A stretch of DNA of 8,723 bases from Actinomycetota bacterium. Its GTDB lineage: Bacteria; Actinomycetota; Thermoleophilia; UBA2241. Location: positions 1 to 8,723 of the forward strand of contig JAPLCL010000041.1 in NCBI GenBank assembly GCA_026392265.1, read 5' to 3'. Shown one piece after another: positions 1 through 5,594 of this stretch; position 1 is the stretch's first letter; each line of letters starts with the position of its first letter. Made by a program: the position numbers and the translations under genes. The notes under the pieces were generated by a model, which did no database searches, was not told the origin of the DNA, and was given only the letters and a program-made list of their open reading frames with translations.

Positions 1-772
1 CGGCGGCACCGCCATCATGATGCAGGGCGGCCTGCACCCCGACCTCGACATCTGCTGGTTCGAGCAGGTCTTCAGCGGCATCAAAGCGAGGTACTCGATC
101 CACATCCACTCGCTCTCGCCGCCGGAGATCGTGCACATCGCCACGATGAGCGATCTGAGCGTGGAGGATACGCTGCGCCGCCTCCGCGCCGCCGGCCTCG
201 ACAGCCTGCCCGGCGGCGGCGCCGAGGTCCTCGTGGACCGCGTGCGCAGCGCCATCAGCCCGCACAAGATCCCCACGGACACGTGGCTGAACGTGATGCG
301 CGTCGCCCACGGCCTCGGCATGAAGACCACCGCGACGATGATGTTCGGCTCGCTCGACACTCCCGCCGAGCGCATCGAGCACCTGCGCCGCATCCGCGAA
401 CTGCAGGACGAGACCGGCGGCTTCACCGCCTTCATCCCCTGGACCTTCCAGGCCGGCAATACGGAGCTTGCCGACGGCCACCAGCCCGCCACCGGCTTCG
501 ACTACCTGCGGCTGCTCGCCGTGAGCCGCCTCTACCTCGACAACGTGCCGAACATCCAGGCCTCGTGGGTCACGCAGGGTCTCAAGATGGGGCAGGTCGC
601 GCTCGCCTTCGGCGCCAACGACCTGGGCTCCACGATGATCGAGGAGAATGTGGTCGCCGCCGCCGGCGTGCGCAATCAGTGCGACGTCGCCGAGATGGTC
701 CGCCTGATCCGCGCTGCCGGGCGCACGCCCCTGCAGCGCGACACGCTCTACCGCGAGGTCCGGCGGTACTGA
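1..772 (+). CDS. mqnC: Dehypoxanthine futalosine cyclase MqnC (5'-truncated)
   Basis: This is the C-terminal 256 residues of a radical-SAM enzyme; the frame is open to the left edge and ends with TGA at 770-772. MqnC cyclises dehypoxanthine futalosine in the futalosine route to menaquinone, in the cytoplasm. Visible family features are an MQGGLHPDL segment near the start, the IHSLSPPEI segment, GLDSLPGGGAEVL, MMFGSLDTPAERIEHL, the FIPWTF motif, the NIQASWVTQG segment and the closing GSTMIEENVV signature. The last of these fits MqnC better than its relative MqnE. The CX3CX2C iron-sulfur motif should lie in the missing N-terminal part (roughly 100 residues, judged from the family's usual length), so catalytic competence cannot be checked here. 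The ATG at 17-19 is internal: residues before it (GGTAI) continue the family sequence. No other menaquinone gene is visible; the downstream gene is unrelated and has its own ribosome-binding site. Confidence 0.93.
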   Translation, partial: GGTAIMMQGGLHPDLDICWFEQVFSGIKARYSIHIHSLSPPEIVHIATMSDLSVEDTLRRLRAAGLDSLPGGGAEVLVDRVRSAISPHKIPTDTWLNVMRVAHGLGMKTTATMMFGSLDTPAERIEHLRRIRELQDETGGFTAFIPWTFQAGNTELADGHQPATGFDYLRLLAVSRLYLDNVPNIQASWVTQGLKMGQVALAFGANDLGSTMIEENVVAAAGVRNQCDVAEMVRLIRAAGRTPLQRDTLYREVRRY

Positions 773-801
773 CGCCGCCGGCAGCGTCCTCGCAGGCGGC
801 G
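773..801 (+). terminator. GC-rich hairpin directly after mqnC
   Basis: CGCCGCC at 773-779 pairs with GGCGGCG at 795-801 across a 15-base loop, starting at the first base after the mqnC stop. No T-run follows, so this is at best a GC-type terminator or an RNA-stabilising 3' hairpin. Its position is what supports the call. Confidence 0.35.
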
Positions 802-908
802 GACCGCGGCTCGAGGACCGTAGCGTGTGAGCCTCAATGAGCATACTCTTGGCGAGAGGACCTGCGAGGCGCGTTCCACGGAAGCGCACCGACGAACGGA
901 GGGTGATC

Positions 909-2357
909 ATGCCTGTCGATGGAAGCTTCGCTGTGATCGGCCGCAGTATCTCCTGGCGCACACTGGCAGGGGTGGGCCTGTTCCTGGCGCTCGTCCTGGT
1001 GATGGTGTGGCCAGCGCCGGCGCGGGCGAGCACGCTGGAGCGCCTGCCGATCAAGCAGTTCTTGCGGCCCGCGATCACGGTCGTCGATGGCACCGCGGCG
1101 ATCCCGGCGATCCCGGCTCACAGTCCGCGGCAAGCGGCCTGGCCGCCGAAGTACTTCTGGGGTCATGTCAGCGACTCGAGCGACGGGGAGATGATTCCCG
1201 GAGCCGTGGTCAAGGCCACCCAGCCCGGCACCAGCCTCGTCTACACGACCACGACTGACGCTGGGGGCTACTATCGCCTGGATCTCAATCCCGATGCGAA
1301 CGACATGTTCGGCAAATACGACGTCGAGTTCAGTGCGGCGGGCTACGTTACCAAGAAATACAAGCTCTGGCTCTCGTTGTTGTGGCATGAGCCCGATCCC
1401 GCAAATCCCGCCAACGGATCCGTGGACGAGGCGCTCACGCCGAGCGCCTCGCCGACGCCCACTCCTACGCCTACCACTTCGCCCACACCGCCGCCCTCAG
1501 GCGTCATCTTCTACGACGGTTTCGAGGGGAGCACCTCAGCTTGGACTCTTGAGGGCGACCCGACGTGGGCGGTCACGACCTACCGCGCCGCCGTGGGTCA
1601 GCATTCAGCCTACTGCGCCGGCAGCAGGATCGCGCCGCCCGGCCCGTACGCCGACAACATGAACGCGTGGCTCATCGCGGGGCCGTTCGATCTTTCCGCG
1701 GTCAGCGCGGCGACCTTCCAGTACAAGGTCTACTACAAGACGCAAGCGAGCGTGGATCTCGTCAAGGCATTCGTGTCGACCGACAACAAGAACTTCTACG
1801 GCAATGTCTACTCGGCCGACAGCCAGGGCTGGATCGACAAGAGCATGGACCTGACGGCAGTCCCGGCGGGCCTCGGCAATGTGTGCGGGAAGAGTCAGGT
1901 GTGGATCGCGTTCCTGTTCACGAGCGACGCCTCCATCGTCGACGAGGGCGCCTTCGTAGACGAGGTCAAGCTGCTTGCGGGCTCATCTCCGACGCCTACG
2001 CCCACGCCCACGGTCACGCCCACGCCGACGCCTGCGCCGACCCCGGGAGGAGACACCGTCGGCCCCGTCTGCGGCGCGAAGAACGTCACCGTCGTGCGCG
2101 GCAAGGTCTGCAAGCTCTTCTTCAGAGTGCACGACGCTCAGAGTACGAAAGTGAAAAAGCATCTCGTCATCACGACGAAGTCCGGCGTCGTCAAGAAGAA
2201 CTGGTCGTCGGCGTACGGCGAGAACTTCGACGGCTGGTGGTACATGAAGTACACCTGCCGCCTGCCTAGGGGCAGCTACCTCATCGTCGTCACCGGTGAG
2301 GACCTCGCCGGCAACAGTGCCAGCGTGGTCGGCAGGGGCACGCTGAGGGTGAAGTAG
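909..2357 (+). CDS. Secreted multidomain protein: CarboxypepD_reg-like, jelly-roll-like and Ig-like modules joined by Pro/Thr linkers
   Basis: This is a 482-residue exported protein of unknown ligand. The ATG at 909 is chosen because GGAGG at 898-902 sits six bases upstream. The in-frame ATG at 837 would add 24 Arg-rich residues ahead of the signal peptide and has no ribosome-binding site. Residues 1-40 are a Sec signal peptide with a hydrophobic core at about 19-34 and a likely cut after APARA. Residues 83-155 look like a carboxypeptidase-regulatory or CnaB-type beta-sandwich (WGHVSD, GAVVKA, TTDAGGYYRLDL, AAGYVTKKY). A Pro/Thr/Ser linker spans 177-197. Residues 199-357 resemble the MAM or 'choice-of-anchor J' jelly-roll fold (FYDGFEGSTSAW start, AFVDEVKLLAG end). 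A second Pro/Thr linker spans 359-380. Residues 382-482 form an Ig-like module with the DLAGN motif common in bacterial surface proteins. No LPXTG motif, C-terminal membrane span or catalytic motif is visible, so it is probably released or held non-covalently. A role as adhesin or carbohydrate binder is inference. Confidence 0.85.
   Translation: MPVDGSFAVIGRSISWRTLAGVGLFLALVLVMVWPAPARASTLERLPIKQFLRPAITVVDGTAAIPAIPAHSPRQAAWPPKYFWGHVSDSSDGEMIPGAVVKATQPGTSLVYTTTTDAGGYYRLDLNPDANDMFGKYDVEFSAAGYVTKKYKLWLSLLWHEPDPANPANGSVDEALTPSASPTPTPTPTTSPTPPPSGVIFYDGFEGSTSAWTLEGDPTWAVTTYRAAVGQHSAYCAGSRIAPPGPYADNMNAWLIAGPFDLSAVSAATFQYKVYYKTQASVDLVKAFVSTDNKNFYGNVYSADSQGWIDKSMDLTAVPAGLGNVCGKSQVWIAFLFTSDASIVDEGAFVDEVKLLAGSSPTPTPTPTVTPTPTPAPTPGGDTVGPVCGAKNVTVVRGKVCKLFFRVHDAQSTKVKKHLVITTKSGVVKKNWSSAYGENFDGWWYMKYTCRLPRGSYLIVVTGEDLAGNSASVVGRGTLRVK
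1437..1496 (+). repeat. Pro/Thr-rich linker-coding repeat 1
   Basis: This low-complexity coding stretch has runs of ACGCC/ACTCC-type codon pairs and encodes a TPSASPTPTP-type linker. It separates the first beta-sandwich from the jelly-roll-like domain of the secreted protein. Such linkers are flexible, often O-glycosylated in actinobacteria, and prone to change in repeat number. Confidence 0.8.
1983..2048 (+). repeat. Pro/Thr-rich linker-coding repeat 2
   Basis: This is the second low-complexity stretch in the same gene, built on CCCACGCC-like units (SPTPTPTPT, then TPTPAPTPGG). It separates the jelly-roll-like domain from the C-terminal Ig-like module. It is coding in frame with the gene and has no spacer structure, so it is not a CRISPR-type repeat. 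Confidence 0.8.
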
Positions 2358-2360
2358 GTC

Positions 2361-2403
2361 GCCGCCGCTACTCCATCCCGTGCGGCGGCTGGCTGGCCGC
2401 CGC
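2361..2403. terminator. Three-segment GC hairpin at convergent gene ends
   Basis: Three 8-base segments alternate: GCCGCCGC at 2361-2368, its complement GCGGCGGC at 2382-2389, and GCCGCCGC again at 2396-2403. Two perfect 8-bp stems are therefore possible and mutually exclusive (loops of 13 and 6 bases). They begin four bases after the stop of the secreted-protein gene and run into the last codons of the opposing transporter gene. A bidirectional terminator is a reasonable reading from position, but no T-run is present on either side. Confidence 0.4.
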
Positions 2404-3753
2404 AGGGCGCGCCTCATCGCCGATGCGCTCGAGCTCGGCCTGGCGGGGCATCGGCCCGCTCGTCTTGAGGCGCGTCCACTCGCGGTGCAGGATCGGCGCG
2501 GCGATGGCGAGCCCGACCAGATTGATGGCGCCGGCCACCGCCAGGATGTAGCCCGAGATCCAGCCGTAGAGGATCGGCGCCGTCAGCGAACCGAGCAGGC
2601 CCGCGGCCTGCATGGCGGTCGACTCAACGCCAGTCACCGTGCCGATCCAGCGTCGCGGGCTGGCCTGGATGAGCAGCGCTTGCTTGGCGGGGTACGAGAA
2701 GGCGATGGCCAGGCCTTCCAGGCAGTTGACGATGAGGAAGAGCGTCATGTTGGTGGTCACGCCGTAGAAGATCCAGGCGATGGCGGACAGCGTGTAGCCG
2801 CCGACGAACAGCCAGTAGCGGCTGTAGCGGTCTGCGGCGATGCCCCCGACGAACGAGAGCAGCATGGGCACACTGAAGGCGATCCAGGTGAGGCCGATGA
2901 AGGTCATCGAGGCGCCGAGATGCTCCAGCCATAAGCTCCATACGACGTCGAAGGCGCCCATGGCGTAGTGACTGGTGAAGGCGATGATCAGAAAGGCGAT
3001 GATCGCCGGCGTGAGGATGGTACGGACGGGCGGGCGCGATGCCTTGCCGGTACCCCCGGGCCGCTCGATCTCCTGGAGGCGCTGGGCGCGACGCACCTTG
3101 AGGGCCGCCGGCTCGCGGACGAACAAGATGACGGCGAGCAGCGAGAGCGCAGACAGGGCGGCGCCGACGTAGAAGATCGCGTAGAAACCGTCCTTGCCGC
3201 CGCCGACCAGGTTGTAGAGCGGCGCCGCGATGGCCGGCCCAAAGATGAGCCCGCCGAACTGCGCCGTGGTCAGAAAGCCGTAGGCCTTGCTGCGGTTCTC
3301 CTCGGTGGTGATGTCGGCGACAAAAGCCTGAGCCGCCGGCCCGAACGCCGCCGTGCCGATGCCCTCGAGCAGCCGGAAGAGCACGAACCAGTAGGGGTCG
3401 GTGGTGGTGGTGAACAGCAGGAGCGCGACCGTGTACAGGGCGGCGCCGGCGACCATCACGGGCTTGCGCCCGATGTTGTCGCTGAGCCAGCCCAGGGGCG
3501 ACGAGAAGAGCAGCGTGCCCAGGTAGAACATCGAGGCCACCACGCCGATCATGAGCATCGAGCTGTGCGCCTGCTCCTTCAGGAAGATCGGCAGGTACGG
3601 GATGATCGCGCCGAAGCCGATCCAGGCTACGAAGCTGCCCGCCGACACCACGCCGAGCTGCAGCCAGCTCGTGCGCGGCGCGGCTGCGGGCGCAGGCGCG
3701 GGCGCGGCGGAGGGCGCAGGCGCGGGCGTGTGTGCGTCGTCCAGGGAGTTCAT
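2368..3753 (-). CDS. Major facilitator superfamily transporter (MFS_1-like), Ala/Pro-rich N-terminus
   Basis: This is a 461-residue inner-membrane secondary transporter with about 12 predicted hydrophobic spans. The ATG at 3753 is preceded by AAAAGGA (3757-3763), a modest ribosome-binding site. An open frame continues upstream to 4989, but that part is the antisense shadow of the next transporter and is not protein-like. Residues 1-28 are a cytoplasmic Ala/Pro-rich tail. MFS motif A lies at about 88-99 (GWLSDNIGRKPV) between spans 2 and 3, an RLLEGIG segment at 127-133 resembles motif B in span 4, and a Gly/Pro-rich GLIFGPAIAAPL segment at 168-179 resembles the motif C region of drug-proton antiporters. 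A basic central loop near residues 225-250 splits the two six-span halves. The substrate cannot be read from sequence; multidrug or metabolite efflux is the likeliest class. It lies 137 bases downstream of a second transporter on the same strand. Confidence 0.88.
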   Translation of the reverse strand: MNSLDDAHTPAPAPSAAPAPAPAAAPRTSWLQLGVVSAGSFVAWIGFGAIIPYLPIFLKEQAHSSMLMIGVVASMFYLGTLLFSSPLGWLSDNIGRKPVMVAGAALYTVALLLFTTTTDPYWFVLFRLLEGIGTAAFGPAAQAFVADITTEENRSKAYGFLTTAQFGGLIFGPAIAAPLYNLVGGGKDGFYAIFYVGAALSALSLLAVILFVREPAALKVRRAQRLQEIERPGGTGKASRPPVRTILTPAIIAFLIIAFTSHYAMGAFDVVWSLWLEHLGASMTFIGLTWIAFSVPMLLSFVGGIAADRYSRYWLFVGGYTLSAIAWIFYGVTTNMTLFLIVNCLEGLAIAFSYPAKQALLIQASPRRWIGTVTGVESTAMQAAGLLGSLTAPILYGWISGYILAVAGAINLVGLAIAAPILHREWTRLKTSGPMPRQAELERIGDEARPAAASQPPHGME

Positions 3754-3890
3754 GGTTCCTTTTCGCGTCCGCGGTTCGAGGGCGCGGCCCCAGCGGCGCC
3801 CTGCGGATGTCACGCCAAGGGTATCACCGGGCGCCGGGCGGGCGGCAGTCGGGGCGCCGACGGCCCCCGCGGGCGTGACGCCCGGCCGGC

Positions 3891-5081
3891 TCAGGCGTCG
3901 CGGATCTCGCGCACGAACAGCGCGGCGATGCCCGGGATGGCCATGAGCACTCCGGCGACGATGAGGAGGGCGCGTACGTCGAACACGCCGGCCAGCGCCC
4001 CGCCTACAAGCACCGATAACGCGTAGGTCCCCTGCGTGAGCGTGAAGCGTGCGCCGAACACGCGGCCGCGCAGCTGCTCGGGGATGACGTCCTGCAGCCA
4101 TGTGTCCAGGGCGATGAGCGCCACCGCGTTGGCCAGGCCCAGCACCGCGAACGGGATGCAGGCCTGCCACACGCCCTCGGTCACGGCCACGGCGATCAGG
4201 CCCACGCCCATCGCCGTCCAGCCGACCGCCATCGCCAGCCCCTTGGGGATGCGCGTCGCGAACGTGGCCAACGCCAAGGCTCCGGCCAGGTAGCCGATGC
4301 CGATGACCGCCTCGAAGAGGCCGAAGGCCTCTGTGCCGGCGTCCAGCACCTGCACCGCCAGCAGAAAGGTCAGCGGATAGCTGGCGCCGAGGCCGGCGAC
4401 GAAGGCCACCACCATGAGCGTGTTCGTCCACAGGGCATGGTGGTTGCGGAGAAAGCTCAGGCCTTCGCGGAGCTCGTGCCAGAAGGAGTGGGCGGCCTGC
4501 TCCGCGGCCGCGCGAACCGGCGCATGGTAGCGCATGAGTATAAGGGCGGCAGCCGAGGCCGCGAAGGTGACGGCGTCGATGCGGAAGGCCGTGGCGGTGG
4601 ACACGTACGCCAGGAGGAAGCCCGCCACGGCGTAGCCCACGATCTCGGTGAGGTTCTCGCCGGTGGCGAGCAGGGAGTTGGCGCGCATCAGCCGGTCTTT
4701 CGTGACGAGGTCGGGCAGGATGGCGAGCTTGCAGGGGTCGAAGAAGACGGCGGCGCTCGCCACCACGAAGCTCAGCACGTACACGGCGGCCAGTGAACGC
4801 GTGGCCGCCAGGGGCACGAGGAGTACGAGGCCCCCTCGCACGATGTCGGCGGCGATCATCACTGCGCGTTTGTTGTAGCGGTCGATGATCACTCCGGCAA
4901 ACGCGCCGAACAGCACATACGGCAGAGTGTACAGGGCAAAGACGGCCCCCGTGCCGAGCGCCGACCCCGTGCTCTGGTAGACCAGCCAAGGAAAGGCGAC
5001 CATCGCCAGGCGGTCGCCCATCTGCGAGACGAACTGGCCTGCCCAGAGCAGCAGGAAGTTGCCGTTGCGCGCCAATGACAC
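3891..5081 (-). CDS. MFS transporter (MFS_3 / EntS- or macrolide-efflux-like)
   Basis: This is a polytopic membrane transporter of about 396 residues, in the branch that includes enterobactin exporter EntS and Mef macrolide efflux pumps. The opening NFLLLWAGQFVSQMGDRL segment is typical of this branch. Motif A occurs at about residues 59-72 (GAFAGVIIDRYNKR). Later marks are the PDLVTKDRLMRANSLL and IPEQLRGRVFGA segments, both common in this family. The substrate is unknown; export of a hydrophobic drug, siderophore or lipid-like compound is inference. The start is uncertain: GTG at 5079-5081 is the only ATG/GTG/TTG available at this end but has no ribosome-binding site next to it. A good one lies 42 bases further upstream (5124-5130). 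Translation from there would add about 12 residues and would need a non-standard start codon. The next gene on this strand is another MFS transporter, 137 bases away, so co-transcription is plausible. Confidence 0.87.
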   Translation of the reverse strand: MSLARNGNFLLLWAGQFVSQMGDRLAMVAFPWLVYQSTGSALGTGAVFALYTLPYVLFGAFAGVIIDRYNKRAVMIAADIVRGGLVLLVPLAATRSLAAVYVLSFVVASAAVFFDPCKLAILPDLVTKDRLMRANSLLATGENLTEIVGYAVAGFLLAYVSTATAFRIDAVTFAASAAALILMRYHAPVRAAAEQAAHSFWHELREGLSFLRNHHALWTNTLMVVAFVAGLGASYPLTFLLAVQVLDAGTEAFGLFEAVIGIGYLAGALALATFATRIPKGLAMAVGWTAMGVGLIAVAVTEGVWQACIPFAVLGLANAVALIALDTWLQDVIPEQLRGRVFGARFTLTQGTYALSVLVGGALAGVFDVRALLIVAGVLMAIPGIAALFVREIRDA

Positions 5082-5123
5082 CGACGCCGGGTTCGTGGCA
5101 GCAGCGTTCGCCTCGATCGTGAT

Positions 5124-5130
5124 CCTCCCT
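5124..5130 (-). promoter_or_regulatory. Shine-Dalgarno sequence of the upstream transporter gene
   Basis: The minus strand reads AGGGAGG here. Six bases further on, in the transporter's frame, is an ATC codon (5115-5117), the same spacing seen for GGAGG and ATG at the secreted-protein gene. There is no ATG, GTG or TTG at usable distance; the first one is the GTG at 5079-5081. The site may therefore serve a non-canonical start, or a base may have changed or been misread. Confidence 0.5.
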
Positions 5131-5170
5131 GTCGGAGACTGCCCCCCCGAGCGGGCCTCCGTGCCCTGGA

Positions 5171-5201
5171 CTGACGTGCGGGTCCTCCGGCCCGCCGTCA
5201 G
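5171..5201. promoter_or_regulatory. Strong bulged hairpin in the divergent region
   Basis: CTGACG (5171-5176) pairs with CGTCAG (5196-5201), and GCGGG (5178-5182) pairs with CCCGC (5191-5195). This gives 11 base pairs with one bulged T and an 8-base loop. In the leftward transcript it would lie in the transporter 5' leader about 40 bases before the ribosome-binding site, and its loop reads CCGGAGGA. It could be an operator dyad or an RNA leader element. It matches no riboswitch class that I recognise. Confidence 0.45.
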
Positions 5202-5300
5202 CGAGAGCCTACGTCATTTGGGTCGCCAATGGGAGAGAAGACCGGCCCTGGAAGAAGTCCGAAAAAAGTGTTGTCCATTCTGGCGACTTCGCTGTCGCAA

Positions 5301-5344
5301 TATGCCCGGAATGTCCAGGCGAACAGGGTATGCGCGTATGCCCG
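5301..5344 (+). repeat. Short TATGC(C/G)CG repeats
   Basis: TATGCCCG occurs at 5301-5308, TATGCGCG at 5329-5336 and TATGCCCG again directly after it at 5337-5344. The last two are in tandem. Repeated octamers in a promoter-bearing region can be activator or repressor sites; no family is assigned. Confidence 0.4.
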
Positions 5345-5368
5345 TGCCTGACAGAGTGCAGTCACGGG
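5341..5368. promoter_or_regulatory. Inverted repeat upstream of the mini-ORFs
   Basis: CCCGTG at 5341-5346 is complementary to CACGGG at 5363-5368. After a one-base mismatch the stem continues with CTG/CAG (5348-5350 and 5359-5361), leaving an 8-base loop. It overlaps the last TATGCCCG repeat and lies about 50 bases before the first Shine-Dalgarno-led mini-ORF. It may be an operator or part of a leader RNA fold. Confidence 0.3.
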
Positions 5369-5418
5369 AGTCGTCAACCATTAGTTGTCGGCAGCGACGA
5401 CGGAAACTTTAGGGGGGA

Positions 5419-5448
5419 ATGATGCGCTTCTCAATGAAGATGCACTGA
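5419..5448 (+). CDS. Possible 9-codon leader peptide ORF
   Basis: A very purine-rich Shine-Dalgarno sequence (AGGGGGGA at 5411-5418) abuts two consecutive ATGs at 5419 and 5422. The second ATG has the better spacing. The ORF reads MMRFSMKMH and stops with TGA. It is too short to be a conventional protein. If translated it would be a leader peptide acting in cis on the downstream HD-GYP transcript. Chance occurrence is quite possible. Confidence 0.3.
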   Translation: MMRFSMKMH

Positions 5449-5556
5449 CCTGTGAGCGCTTGCCAGACTGAGGATCCACTATGAGTAAGATAGAGAAGAC
5501 GCTTGCTTCCTTGCTCTTCGCTCTCGTCACCAGCGGTGGCGGCAGCAAGATGCACT
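5437..5556 (+). repeat. Direct repeat AAGATGCACT, two copies 110 bases apart
   Basis: AAGATGCACT occurs at 5437-5446 and again at 5547-5556. Each copy lies at the very end of a mini-ORF, giving both the same K-M-H ending just before a stop codon (TGA, then TAG). Flanking bases diverge quickly. The shared position suggests either duplication of a leader segment or coincidence. Confidence 0.45.
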
Positions 5557-5558
5557 AG
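5481..5558 (+). CDS. Possible 25-residue hydrophobic small protein or leader
   Basis: ATG at 5481 follows GAGG (5470-5473) with seven bases between. The product opens MSKIEKTLASLLFALVTSGG and ends SKMH before TAG: a charged start, a short hydrophobic stretch at residues 8-17 and a Gly/Ser tail. This resembles an abortive signal peptide or a small membrane-associated peptide. It is in the same frame as the HD-GYP gene that begins 36 bases after its stop, separated from it by TAG and then TAA (5577-5579). It could therefore also be a remnant of a longer N-terminus. I recognise no family. Confidence 0.35.
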   Translation: MSKIEKTLASLLFALVTSGGGSKMH

Positions 5559-5594
5559 GCTCGCGAGAACCAGGCCTAAAGCTCTGCTGCAAAC

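Larger units (their letters stand above)
5082..5594. other. 513-base structured intergenic region between divergent genes
   Basis: This stretch separates the transporter pair (leftward) from the HD-GYP gene (rightward). It is visibly richer in A and T than its neighbours from about 5205 onward. No full-length gene is supported. It holds an orphan ribosome-binding sequence and a strong hairpin on the transporter side, short direct and inverted repeats at 5283-5401, and two mini-ORFs at 5419-5558. Both promoters should lie here, but I find no convincing -35/-10 pair. A weak candidate is TTGTCG at 5385-5390 with TTTAGG 17 bases later, ahead of the first mini-ORF. Confidence 0.6.

Noticed and set aside
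837..908. Upstream ATG adding 24 residues to the secreted protein
   Set aside because: It places an Arg-rich stretch before the signal peptide and lacks a ribosome-binding site, whereas the ATG at 909 has GGAGG at six bases.
1437..2048. Possible CRISPR-like or satellite repeats
   Set aside because: The repeats are in-frame Pro/Thr codons within a gene, with no regular repeat-spacer structure.
3754..3890. Terminator between the two transporters
   Set aside because: The only notable inverted repeat (GCCGGGCG 3833-3840 with CGCCCGGC 3879-3886) has a 38-base loop, too large to be convincing.
2368..4989. A single 873-codon open frame on the minus strand covering more than one transporter
   Set aside because: The part upstream of 3753 is Arg/Gly/Pro-rich antisense-frame sequence inside the other transporter's coding region; the real start is the ATG at 3753.
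5082..5280. A known riboswitch (for example cyclic-di-GMP, guanidine or SAM type) in the leader
   Set aside because: A strong hairpin is present, but I could not match the conserved core of any riboswitch class by eye.
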